DNA of 64,000 nt from the NCBI RefSeq assembly GCF_900230215.1, contig NZ_LT907982.1, forward strand, positions 2,728,001 to 2,792,000, read 5' to 3'. The notes beneath the pieces were generated by a model. It had not been told where the DNA came from. It worked only from the letters and a program-made list of their open reading frames with translations, and did no database searches. The translations under genes and the position numbers were made by a program. Of the stretch, positions 48,075 through 56,340 are shown in pieces (within the stretch, counting starts at the first letter, position 1; every line of letters starts with the position of its first letter). This DNA is from Jatrophihabitans sp. GAS493 (GTDB lineage Bacteria; Actinomycetota; Actinomycetes; Mycobacteriales; Jatrophihabitantaceae).

Positions 48075-49049
48075 ATGCGTCCAGGAACACCCCGTGGTAA
48101 CCGTCCCCCGCAACCGAGTCCCGCCGTCGCCGCCGCGATGGCTGGTGCCGTCGACCTGGCGGCGGTGAAGGCCCGCTCCGAGGCCGCGGCCCGGGCCGCC
48201 GAAGCGCCGCCAGTGCCGGCCGGTAGCTTCGTCAGCGACGTCGACGAGGCCTCATTCCAGGCGAAAGTTCTGGATCGCTCCTTCCAGGTGCCGGTCTTGC
48301 TGGACCTCTACTCCACTCGTAGCCAGCTCAGCGCGGAGCTCTCGCCACTGCTGATCAAGCTGGCGAACGAGGCCGGCGGAGCCTGGCTGCTCGGACGCAT
48401 CGACGTCGACGTCAACCCGCGGATCGCGCAGGCTCTGCAGTTGCAGAGCGTTCCGGCGGTCTATGCCATCATCGGCGGCCAGCCCGTGCCGGGATTTGAG
48501 GGGGCGCTGCCCGAACCGCAGGTCCGGGAGTTCATCGCCGCTGTGCTGCACGCGGCCCAGGAGTCGGGGCTACCCGGAGTCGAGGTTGCGCCCGGCGGCG
48601 AGCCGGGGGAGTCCGACACCGAAGAGGCGCCCGAACCAAGCGATCCGCGCTTCGTCGTGGCGGAGGATGCCCTCAACGAGGGCGATTTCGAGCTCGCGGC
48701 GCAGAGCTACCAAGCGATTCTGGATGCCGAGCCGGCCAACTCCGAGGCGGTGTTGGCCCTGCGTCAGGTGCGACTCTTCCAGCGGCTCAGCGAGCTCGAT
48801 CCGGCCCTGGTTGCGTTGGCCGACTCGGAGCCGGCCAACGTGCAGGCTGGCTTGGCCGCCGCCGATGCGGCGCTGGCCAACAATGATGTCGACGCCGCAC
48901 TGGCCCGGCTGATCAGCCTGGTCAAGGCCGTCTCCGCGGAGGAGAAGGACGTGGTGCGGACCCGGCTCCTCGAGTACTTCGATCTGCTGGGCCCGGACGA
49001 CCCGCGGGTTGCTCCGGCCCGCCGTGAACTGGGCCGGGCGCTCTTCTGA
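48075..49049 (+). CDS. Thioredoxin-fold/TPR protein (CnoX/YbbN-like), redox-inactive
   Basis: A 324-residue protein: disordered N-terminus; thioredoxin-like domain (about residues 50-160, SFQVPVLLDLYSTRSQLSAELSPLL, SVPAVYAIIGGQPV); TPR-like C-terminal half with RFVVAEDALNEGDFELAAQSYQAILDAEP. The thioredoxin CxxC is replaced by STRS, so disulfide exchange is not expected. CnoX proteins are holdases that pass clients to chaperonins. ATG 48075, 12 bp after icmA, so probably co-transcribed. Confidence 0.85.
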   Translation: MRPGTPRGNRPPQPSPAVAAAMAGAVDLAAVKARSEAAARAAEAPPVPAGSFVSDVDEASFQAKVLDRSFQVPVLLDLYSTRSQLSAELSPLLIKLANEAGGAWLLGRIDVDVNPRIAQALQLQSVPAVYAIIGGQPVPGFEGALPEPQVREFIAAVLHAAQESGLPGVEVAPGGEPGESDTEEAPEPSDPRFVVAEDALNEGDFELAAQSYQAILDAEPANSEAVLALRQVRLFQRLSELDPALVALADSEPANVQAGLAAADAALANNDVDAALARLISLVKAVSAEEKDVVRTRLLEYFDLLGPDDPRVAPARRELGRALF

Positions 49050-49097
49050 CCGACTGGTCGGCTCGGTCAGACCAGCCGCTGAGTTAGCTCAGTCAGC

Positions 49098-49742
49098 TCA
49101 GTGGGTGAAGCTTCCGTAGGTGACCGCGCTGGACCAGATGCTCTGGTAACGAACGCCGGATTTCGTAGTGGCCGCCGCGTACATCATGTTCTTGCCGGCG
49201 TAGACGCCCACGTGATAAACGGACTTGCCGGAATGGAAGAAGACCAGATCACCGGCGATCGCCTTGGATTTGGGGATGCTGTGGGCCGCCTTGTACTGGG
49301 CCTGGGCAGTTCGTGGGATCGCCTTGTGAATCGCGACCTTGTACGAGTATTGCGTCAATCCGGAGCAATCAAAACCGGCCGGAGTCGTACCGCCGGTCCG
49401 GTAACGGTGCCCGACCATGGTCGCGGCGACATGGGCCACCGCGCGCGCCTTGGCCTTGGCCGCAGCGGCCGCTCTGGCGGCGGCCGCAGCCTTGGCCTTG
49501 GCTGCGGCGGCCTTGGTAGCGGCGGCCTTGGCGGCCGCTGCTTTCGACACGGCTGGCTTGACGGTGGTGGCGTTGGCCGAGGTCGTGGAGACGGCCAAGC
49601 CGATCACGGCGATCAGCACTACGGCGGCGAACCGTCTGAGGGCAACCGCGCTAAGCAGGCGGTTGATCGGAAGACGGGTGATCGGACGACGGGGGGCTCG
49701 AAACTGCTTGGTTGATCTGCTCATCGCTACCGAGCGTCGCAT
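49098..49742 (-). CDS. Secreted NlpC/P60 peptidoglycan hydrolase
   Basis: A 214-residue protein with a Sec-type signal (hydrophobic FAAVVLIAVIGLAVSTTSANA), an Ala/Lys-rich linker of about 50 residues, and a C-terminal NlpC/P60 domain. The catalytic Cys is in GFDCSGLTQYSYK and His in YHVGVYAG. It would cleave stem peptides of the cell wall. ATG 49742 or 49724 could be the start; neither has a strong ribosome site. Confidence 0.9.
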   Translation of the reverse strand: MRRSVAMSRSTKQFRAPRRPITRLPINRLLSAVALRRFAAVVLIAVIGLAVSTTSANATTVKPAVSKAAAAKAAATKAAAAKAKAAAAARAAAAAKAKARAVAHVAATMVGHRYRTGGTTPAGFDCSGLTQYSYKVAIHKAIPRTAQAQYKAAHSIPKSKAIAGDLVFFHSGKSVYHVGVYAGKNMMYAAATTKSGVRYQSIWSSAVTYGSFTH

Positions 49743-49842
49743 GATGTACTACGGCCTGCCACTCGAACACAACGCGGACTCAGTTTCCCGGACGGCTGTC
49801 CGTCCGGGAAACCGAGCTACTGCGGCGGCGTCGGCCGGCTGA

Positions 49843-50814
49843 TCAGTTGTAGGTGTGAGGCATCAAAGCCCCGTCCGGAATGACTCCGAGACGTCCGGCC
49901 TGGTAGTCGTCGATGGCCTGCTGTAGCTCCTCGCGGGTGTTCATCACGAAGGGTCCGTACTGGGCCACCGGCTCACCGATGGGCTGACCGCCGAGGATCA
50001 GGATCTCGACCGCGGGACGGTGCGAGTCCTGCGACGTCTCGGCGCTGATGCTGATCCGGTCGCCGGCCCCGAAGACGGCGAGTTGCCCGGTGTGGATCGG
50101 ACGCCGCTCCGCGCCGACGGTGGCATTCCCGGAGAGCACGTAGACCAGCGCGTTGTAGTCCGCCCGCCACGGCAGCGAGAGCGCCGCGCCCGGGGCGATG
50201 GTGGCATGAGCCAGCGTGACCGGTGTGTGCGTCGAGCCCGGGCCGGTGTTTCCGCCGATGTCGCCGGCGATGATGCGCACCAGCGAACCGCCGTCGGAGG
50301 AGGCGACGAAGGTGGACTGCTTCCCCTCCAGGTTCTGGTAGCGCGGCGGGGTGAACTTCTGCGCGGCCGGCAGGTTCACCCACAGCTGGATGCCGTGGAA
50401 GAGGCCACCGGACATGACCAGCGACTCCGGAGGGGTCTCGATGTGCAGGATTCCCGACCCGGCCGTCATCCACTGGGTGGCGCCGTTCTCGATGACGCCT
50501 CCACCACCGTGGGAGTCCTGGTGCAGGAAGGTGCCGTCGATCATGTAAGTCACCGTCTCGAACCCACGGTGCGGGTGCCACGGCGTCCCCTTGGGCTCTC
50601 CGGGCGCGTACTCCACCTCGCCCATCTGGTCCATGTGGATGAACGGGTCGAGCTCGGCCTTGGAGACCCCGGCAAACGCACGGGTGACCGGAAAGCCCTC
50701 GCCCTCGAAGCCCTTCGGTCCGGTGGTGATTCGGCGCACCGGGCGCTCTGTGTCACCGAGTCCGGGTGAACTCAAACGAGGCAGCGTCATCGTATCGACG
50801 TCTACAGCGGGCAT
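49843..50814 (-). CDS. Pirin family protein
   Basis: A 323-residue bicupin. The N-terminal pirin metal motif HPHRGFETVTYMIDG plus the later H and E in GSGILHIETPPES are all present, so iron binding and possible quercetinase-type activity are expected; the biological role is unknown. ATG 50814 follows GGAGG. A palindromic operator lies 14 bp upstream. It follows glgB on the same strand but probably has its own promoter. Confidence 0.9.
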   Translation of the reverse strand: MPAVDVDTMTLPRLSSPGLGDTERPVRRITTGPKGFEGEGFPVTRAFAGVSKAELDPFIHMDQMGEVEYAPGEPKGTPWHPHRGFETVTYMIDGTFLHQDSHGGGGVIENGATQWMTAGSGILHIETPPESLVMSGGLFHGIQLWVNLPAAQKFTPPRYQNLEGKQSTFVASSDGGSLVRIIAGDIGGNTGPGSTHTPVTLAHATIAPGAALSLPWRADYNALVYVLSGNATVGAERRPIHTGQLAVFGAGDRISISAETSQDSHRPAVEILILGGQPIGEPVAQYGPFVMNTREELQQAIDDYQAGRLGVIPDGALMPHTYN

Positions 50815-50827
50815 CTCGACCTCCAGT

Positions 50828-50845
50828 TAGTTGCAGATACAACTA
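50828..50845 (-). promoter_or_regulatory. Palindromic operator upstream of pirin
   Basis: TAGTTGCAGATACAACTA: TAGTTG and CAACTA inverted around 6 bp, of the size and AT-rich type bound by MarR-family regulators. A minus-strand TTGACG (50867-50862) lies upstream, so the site overlaps the expected -10 region. Confidence 0.6.
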
Positions 50846-50867
50846 CCTAACTCGTCGTGCCCGTCAA

Positions 50868-53102
50868 TCATTCCGTGCCGTCCGCGCTGTGGGTTCGACG
50901 CAGCCAGACCGCGCCGAGCGGCGGGACGCGCAGCGTCGCCGAAGCCGGCTGACCGTGCCAGGGATCGCCCGAGGCCCGGACGCTGCCGAAGTTGCCGACC
51001 CCGGAGCCGAAGTACTGCTCGGCATCGGTATTGATGATCTCCTCCCAGACGCCGGTGGACGGTAGCCCGAGGCGGTAGTTCTCATGCGGCATGGCCGAGA
51101 AGTTGACCACGCAGGCCAGCGCCGATCCGTCCCGCGCGAAACGCAGGAAGGAGTAAACGTTCCCCTTGGCGTCGTTGGCGTCGATCCAGTGGAACCCGGC
51201 CGGCTCGGTGTCCTGCTCCCAGAGGGCGGCGGTGTCGACGTAGGCCCGATTCAGGTCGCGGACGAGGCGGGAGACGCCACGGTGGTCCGGGCCGTCGAGC
51301 AGCCACCAATCCAGCGAGCGCTCCTCCGACCACTCCGACCCCTGGGCCAGTTCCTGTCCCATGAAGAGCAACTGCTTGCCGGGGTGGGCCCACATGTAGG
51401 CGTACAGCGCGCGCAGGGTGGCCATCTGCTGCCAGCGGTCGCCCGGAATCTTGTTGACCAGCGACGACTTGCCGTGCACCACCTCGTCGTGCGACAGCGG
51501 CAGCACGAAGTTCTCCGAGTAGGCGTAGGCCATCGAGAAGGTGATCTCGTTGTGGTGCCACTGGCGATGCACCGGATCGTGCTCGATGTAGCTCAGGGTG
51601 TCGTTCATCCACCCCATGTCCCACTTGAACCCGAAGCCGAGGCCCCCCAGATGGGTGGGGCGGGTGACGCCCGGCCAGGAGGTCGACTCCTCGGCGATCA
51701 TCACCACCCCCGGCACGCGCTTGTAGACCGTGCCGTTCACCTCCTGCAGGAACGACACCGCCTCCAGGTTCTCCCGGCCGCCGTAGATGTTCGGCAGCCA
51801 CTCGCCCTCCTTGCGGGAGTAGTCGAGGTAGAGCATCGAGGCGACGGCATCCACCCGCAACCCGTCGATATGGAACTCCTCCAGCCAGAAGAGGGCGTTC
51901 GCCACCAGGAAGTTGCGTACCTCGTTACGGCCGAAGTTGAAGACGTAGGTCCCCCAGTCCAGTTGCTCACCGCGGCGTGGGTCGCCGTGCTCATAGAGCG
52001 GGGTTCCGTCGAAGCGGGCCAGCGCGAATTCGTCCTTCGGGAAGTGGCCCGGAACCCAATCCACGATGACGCCGATGCCGGCCTGGTGCAGCCGATCGAC
52101 CAGATGCCGGAAATCGTCGGGGGAGCCGAAGCGGGAGGTCGGGGCGTAGTAGGAGCTCACCTGATAGCCCCACGAGCCGCCGAAGGGATGCTCGGCGACG
52201 GGGAGGAACTCGACGTGGGTGAAGCTGTTCTCGACCAGGTAATCGACCAGCTCGTTGGCCAACTGCTGGTAGGAGAGTCCCTTACGCCAGGAGCCGAGAT
52301 GCACCTCGTAGATCGACATCGGCGCCGCGTGCCACGGCGTCGCCGCGCGCTTCTGCAACCAGGCGTCGTCGTCCCATTCGTAGCCGGAGGTGAAGACGAC
52401 CGAAGCGGTCTCCGGGGGCACCTGCGCGGCGAAGGCCATCGGGTCGGCCTTCGCCCGCCAGACCCCGTCCGCGCCGAGGATCTCGAACTTGTAGCGGGTG
52501 CCGTCACCGACGCCGGGTAGGAAGATCTCCCAGACTCCGGTGGAGCCCATCGCGCGCATCGGGTACGCCCGTCCGGTCCAGTAGTCGAAGTCTCCGGTCA
52601 CCCGGACGCCCTGGGCATTTGGCGCCCAGACGGCGAAGGAGGTGCCGGAGACGTCCCCGCCCGGTGTCTCGTAACTGCGCACGTGCGCGCCGAGCACCTG
52701 CCAGAGGTTCTCGTGGCGCCCCTCGGAGATGAGATGCAGATCCACCTCGCCCAGAGTCGGCAGCCAGCGGTACGGGTCATCGACCACGTTCACCTGATCG
52801 CCGTAGCTGACCTCGAGCCGGTAGTCGACTGGGGGCGTGCTGAGCAGGCCGGCGAAGACTCCGGCGTCGTGGATGCGCTCGAGTGGAGTGCGGACGCCTT
52901 CGGCGATCACGGTCACCGCGGTGGCGTGCGGGCGCAGCGTGCGGACCACCGTCGCCGACTGCTCGGTCGGGTGCGCTCCGAGGATGCTGTGCGGGTCGCC
53001 GAGGGTGCCGGCGACCAGCCGCTCCAGGACGCCGGCGTCGACGTCGAACTCAGCCCGCACGTTGATCTCCTTGTTTCCGATGACTAAGCGATCCTCACTC
53101 AT
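50868..53102 (-). CDS. glgB: 1,4-alpha-glucan branching enzyme
   Basis: Introduces alpha-1,6 branches. The 744 residues have N-terminal CBM48-type modules ([20 protein letters not shown], about residue 130) and a GH13 barrel with [10 protein letters not shown], the nucleophile in [15 protein letters not shown], the acid in [14 protein letters not shown] and [14 protein letters not shown] 53102 follows GGAGAA. The start region is duplicated 35 bp upstream, forming a 12-codon ORF. Branches the glucan made by GlgE. Confidence 0.95.
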   Translation of the reverse strand: MSEDRLVIGNKEINVRAEFDVDAGVLERLVAGTLGDPHSILGAHPTEQSATVVRTLRPHATAVTVIAEGVRTPLERIHDAGVFAGLLSTPPVDYRLEVSYGDQVNVVDDPYRWLPTLGEVDLHLISEGRHENLWQVLGAHVRSYETPGGDVSGTSFAVWAPNAQGVRVTGDFDYWTGRAYPMRAMGSTGVWEIFLPGVGDGTRYKFEILGADGVWRAKADPMAFAAQVPPETASVVFTSGYEWDDDAWLQKRAATPWHAAPMSIYEVHLGSWRKGLSYQQLANELVDYLVENSFTHVEFLPVAEHPFGGSWGYQVSSYYAPTSRFGSPDDFRHLVDRLHQAGIGVIVDWVPGHFPKDEFALARFDGTPLYEHGDPRRGEQLDWGTYVFNFGRNEVRNFLVANALFWLEEFHIDGLRVDAVASMLYLDYSRKEGEWLPNIYGGRENLEAVSFLQEVNGTVYKRVPGVVMIAEESTSWPGVTRPTHLGGLGFGFKWDMGWMNDTLSYIEHDPVHRQWHHNEITFSMAYAYSENFVLPLSHDEVVHGKSSLVNKIPGDRWQQMATLRALYAYMWAHPGKQLLFMGQELAQGSEWSEERSLDWWLLDGPDHRGVSRLVRDLNRAYVDTAALWEQDTEPAGFHWIDANDAKGNVYSFLRFARDGSALACVVNFSAMPHENYRLGLPSTGVWEEIINTDAEQYFGSGVGNFGSVRASGDPWHGQPASATLRVPPLGAVWLRRTHSADGTE

Positions 53103-53141
53103 GCTGGTTCTCCGCTCTTCGCGCGATCCTCACTCATGCTG
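53088..53141 (-). repeat. 35-bp-period duplication of the glgB start region
   Basis: The same 19 bp containing the glgB ATG and first codons occurs at 53088-53106 and 53123-53141. The upstream copy also supplies the mak stop codon (ATGA). Confidence 0.9.
53099..53137 (-). CDS. 12-codon ORF linking mak and glgB
   Basis: ATG 53137 overlaps the mak TGA and the ORF encodes [12 protein letters not shown], ending in a TGA that overlaps the glgB ATG. It is created by the 35-bp duplication. It may simply pass terminating ribosomes to glgB; no evidence of a peptide function. Confidence 0.4.
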   Translation of the reverse strand: MSEDRAKSGEPA

Positions 53142-54597
53142 CAACCAATCTGGCCAGGGAGGCTAGCGGGACAACCAGCCAGGACGGCCGATTGCGGGTC
53201 TCGTAGACCGCTTCGTACACGGCCTTGTCCGCCTCGTAGCCCCGCATCAACGTCTCCTGATCGCGCGGGTCATGCCCGGATGCCTCCGCGTACCCGTCGC
53301 AGAATGCACTGCGATTGCGCTCGGCCCACTCGACGGCCCGGTACTCCAGCTGGGCCACCTGCCCGGCATCGACGAGCTGATAACGCGCCGCATAGTCGAA
53401 GGAACGCATCATCCCCGCCATATCCCGTAGCGGTGAGTCGAAGGCCCGCCGAGCCGGTAGCGACGCCGCCGGCTCGCCCTCGAAATCAAGGACGATCCAG
53501 CGCTGCGCGGTACGCAGCGCCTGCCCCAAGTGCAGGTCGCCGTGAATGCGTTGGGTGCTCACCGCCAGGCCGTCGGCCTCGGACCCGAAGGCGTCGAACG
53601 TGGCCCGCAGCCCGTCTTCGACCTCGCCGAGCTGGGGGACGATTCGCAGCGCGGCGTCGAGTCGGTGATGCATCGACGTGGCCAACCGTCGCAGGTCGTC
53701 GGACGACATCATCGCCGTGCCGAAGGCCTCGGCGAGGTCAGCGTGGACGGCGGCGGTGGCCGCACCGAGGCGTTCGGCCTCACCGGCGAAGTCACCGCCG
53801 GCTTCGGAGGCATGCAGATCCGCCTCGGCCATCAGATCGCGCACGCTGGTCTTGGCCAGCTCCCAGCCGTCGGTCGCCGTCCGCATGAAGTCCTGCAGCA
53901 TGGCCAGGCTCATCTCGTCATCGCCGACCGTGGCCGACAGACTGCCGAAGAGCGGGGCGATGTGCCGGGCGCCGAGCGCGGTGAGCGCGCGGTGCACCTC
54001 GATGTCCGGGTTGATGCCGGGCTCCAGCCGCCGGAACACTTTGAGAATGGCCGAACCACCATAGACGAGCGAGGTGTTCGACTGTTCGCTGCTCAGGGCC
54101 AGGCTCGGCTCATCCACCGGTAGGTCGTCCTCGGTGAAGCGCTCGAATCGTAGCGGTCCGCTTACCCGTGAATCGCGGATTCCCTCCAACCAGAGCCCGG
54201 TGACGTCCTTGTCGTGCAGCGCGTCGTAGACCCAACCCGCACCGCTCGAACTGTCGGAGTCGCCGGCTGCTTCGCCGATCAGCACGCCGATCAGTGCGTG
54301 CTCCAGATGGGCTGCGGCTTCCGGGTAGATGGCCAGCGGCACCTGATAGACCTCGACATCGTCGGGCTCGACCAGCAATTCGTCGCCGGATTCGCTGAGT
54401 TGCTCGGCCGCCGGATCGTGAGGGGAGTTCTGGTAGTGAGCGGTGAGCGTGTAGATCGACACCTGGACCGGCTCGTCGCTGAGGTCCGCGACGTGCTGTA
54501 TCGAGAACTCAGCGGCGCGTCCCTTGCCGGCGAACCAGCGCTGCTCAGGGGCCCAATTGGCCAGCAGTAATGTCAGTTCGGTTTCGTTGACGGTCAT
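53134..54597 (-). CDS. mak: Maltokinase
   Basis: ATP-dependent phosphorylation of maltose to maltose 1-phosphate for GlgE. The 487-residue aminoglycoside-kinase-like protein begins with LLANWAPEQRWFAGKGR, typical of Mak/Pep2. It has the catalytic loop QRIHGDLHLGQ (about residue 345) and metal-binding VLDFEGEP. Overlaps treS by 4 bp (ATGA), matching the treS-mak complex known in actinobacteria. Confidence 0.93.
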   Translation of the reverse strand: MTVNETELTLLLANWAPEQRWFAGKGRAAEFSIQHVADLSDEPVQVSIYTLTAHYQNSPHDPAAEQLSESGDELLVEPDDVEVYQVPLAIYPEAAAHLEHALIGVLIGEAAGDSDSSSGAGWVYDALHDKDVTGLWLEGIRDSRVSGPLRFERFTEDDLPVDEPSLALSSEQSNTSLVYGGSAILKVFRRLEPGINPDIEVHRALTALGARHIAPLFGSLSATVGDDEMSLAMLQDFMRTATDGWELAKTSVRDLMAEADLHASEAGGDFAGEAERLGAATAAVHADLAEAFGTAMMSSDDLRRLATSMHHRLDAALRIVPQLGEVEDGLRATFDAFGSEADGLAVSTQRIHGDLHLGQALRTAQRWIVLDFEGEPAASLPARRAFDSPLRDMAGMMRSFDYAARYQLVDAGQVAQLEYRAVEWAERNRSAFCDGYAEASGHDPRDQETLMRGYEADKAVYEAVYETRNRPSWLVVPLASLARLVAA

Positions 54598-56336
54598 GCT
54601 CCTGCCTCCGTCCGTGGTCCGGGCCGTCCATCGGATTCGCGGAAACGCGGAATCCGAAGCCAGTAGAAGCCATGCCCGGCCAGAGTCAGCAGATACGGCA
54701 ACTCACCGATCGCCGGAAAGCGTGATCCGCCGAGAAGCTCGATTGGTTCGACACCCTGCCATTCGCGAAGGTCCAACTCAACCGGTTGGGCGAAACGTGA
54801 GAGGTTGTTCACGCTGAGCACGATGTCGTCCCCGAATTCACGGACGAAACTCAGCACACTCGGATTACTACCCCCGAGATCGGTGAACGTACCCAGGCCG
54901 AAGGCGGGGTTCGCCTTGCGGACGCTGATCATCCGACGCGTCCAGTGCAGCAGCGACGAGGTGTTGCGGGTGTGCGACTCGACGTTGGTCACCTGATACC
55001 CGTAGATCGAGTCCATGTTGGCCGGCAGGTACAGCCGTCCCGGATCGCAGGTGGAGAAGCCGGCATTGCGGTCGGGAGTCCACTGCATCGGTGTGCGTAC
55101 CCCGTCGCGGTCGCCGAGCCAGATGTTGTCACCCATTCCGATCTCGTCGCCGTAGTAGAGCACGGGGGATCCGGGTAGGGCCAACAACAGGGCGTTGAAG
55201 AGTTCGATCTGGTTGATGTCGTTCTCCAGCAACGGGGCGAGTCGCCGGCGAATGCCGATGTTGGCCTTCATCCGCGGGTCCTTCGCGTACTCGGCCCACA
55301 TGTAGTCACGCTCTTCGTCCGACACCATCTCCAGCGTCAGTTCGTCGTGATTACGCAGGAAGATGCCCCATTGGCAATTGGCCGGAATCGCCGGCGTCTG
55401 CGCCATGATCTCACTGATCGGGTACCGCTGCTCGCGGCGAACGGCCATGAAAATGCGGGGCATCACCGGAAAGTGGAAGGCCATATGGCACTCGTCGCCA
55501 CCGGTCGCCGGGTCACCGAAGTACTCCACCACGTCGGCCGGCCACTGGTTGGCCTCACAGAGCATGACCCGGTCCGGGTAGTCCCGGTCGATCTCCTTGC
55601 GCAGTCGTTTGAGGAACTCGTGCGTCTCCGGCAGGTTCTCGCCGTTGGTGCCGTCTCGGACGAAAAGATAAGGCACCGCGTCCAAACGGAACCCGTCGAT
55701 CCCGAGATCCAGCCAGAATCGCAGCGCGTCGATCACCGCCTGCTGGACATTGGGCGAGTCGAAGTTGAGATCGGGCTGGTGGCTGAAGAACCGGTGCCAG
55801 AAGTACTGGCGGCGGACCGGGTCGAAGGTCCAGTTCGACGGCTCGGTGTCGACGAAGATGATGCGCGCGTCGGAGTACCGAGTGTCGTCGTCCTCCCATA
55901 CGTAGAAGTCGCCGTAGGGTCCGGTCGGATCGTTGCGAGAGGCCTGGAACCACGGGTGCTGGTCGGACGTGTGATTCATGACGAAGTCGATGATCACCCG
56001 GATCCCCCGGGCGTGGGCCTGGGCCAGCAGGTCGGTGAAATCGTCGATGGTGCCGAACTCGGGCAGCACACCGGTGTAGTCGCTGATGTCGTAGCCGCCG
56101 TCGCGTAGCGGTGAGGGGTAGAACGGCGGTAGCCAGAGGCAATCGATACCGAGCCACTGCAGGTAGTCGAGTTTCTCGGCCAGGCCACGCAGATCGCCGG
56201 TGCCATCGCCGTTGGAGTCGCTGAAACCGCGAACCAGAACCTCGTAGAAGACTGCGCGTTTGAACCAATCCGGATCTGAGCTGAAGTTCGCGGCCGCGTC
56301 GGTGACGGGCTCCAGTTCGCTTCGGTCAGAGTTCAC
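54594..56336 (-). CDS. treS: Trehalose synthase
   Basis: Interconverts trehalose and maltose. The 580-residue GH13 protein has WFKRAVFYEVLVRGFSDSNGDG, FVMNHTSDQHPWF, the nucleophile in GFRLDAVPYLF (about residue 220), the acid in MLCEANQWP and LRNHDELTLEM. It is the stand-alone form, not the TreS-Mak fusion. Lies 4 bp after glgE. Confidence 0.95.
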   Translation of the reverse strand: MNSDRSELEPVTDAAANFSSDPDWFKRAVFYEVLVRGFSDSNGDGTGDLRGLAEKLDYLQWLGIDCLWLPPFYPSPLRDGGYDISDYTGVLPEFGTIDDFTDLLAQAHARGIRVIIDFVMNHTSDQHPWFQASRNDPTGPYGDFYVWEDDDTRYSDARIIFVDTEPSNWTFDPVRRQYFWHRFFSHQPDLNFDSPNVQQAVIDALRFWLDLGIDGFRLDAVPYLFVRDGTNGENLPETHEFLKRLRKEIDRDYPDRVMLCEANQWPADVVEYFGDPATGGDECHMAFHFPVMPRIFMAVRREQRYPISEIMAQTPAIPANCQWGIFLRNHDELTLEMVSDEERDYMWAEYAKDPRMKANIGIRRRLAPLLENDINQIELFNALLLALPGSPVLYYGDEIGMGDNIWLGDRDGVRTPMQWTPDRNAGFSTCDPGRLYLPANMDSIYGYQVTNVESHTRNTSSLLHWTRRMISVRKANPAFGLGTFTDLGGSNPSVLSFVREFGDDIVLSVNNLSRFAQPVELDLREWQGVEPIELLGGSRFPAIGELPYLLTLAGHGFYWLRIPRFRESDGRPGPRTEAGA

Positions 56337-56340
56337 GCAA

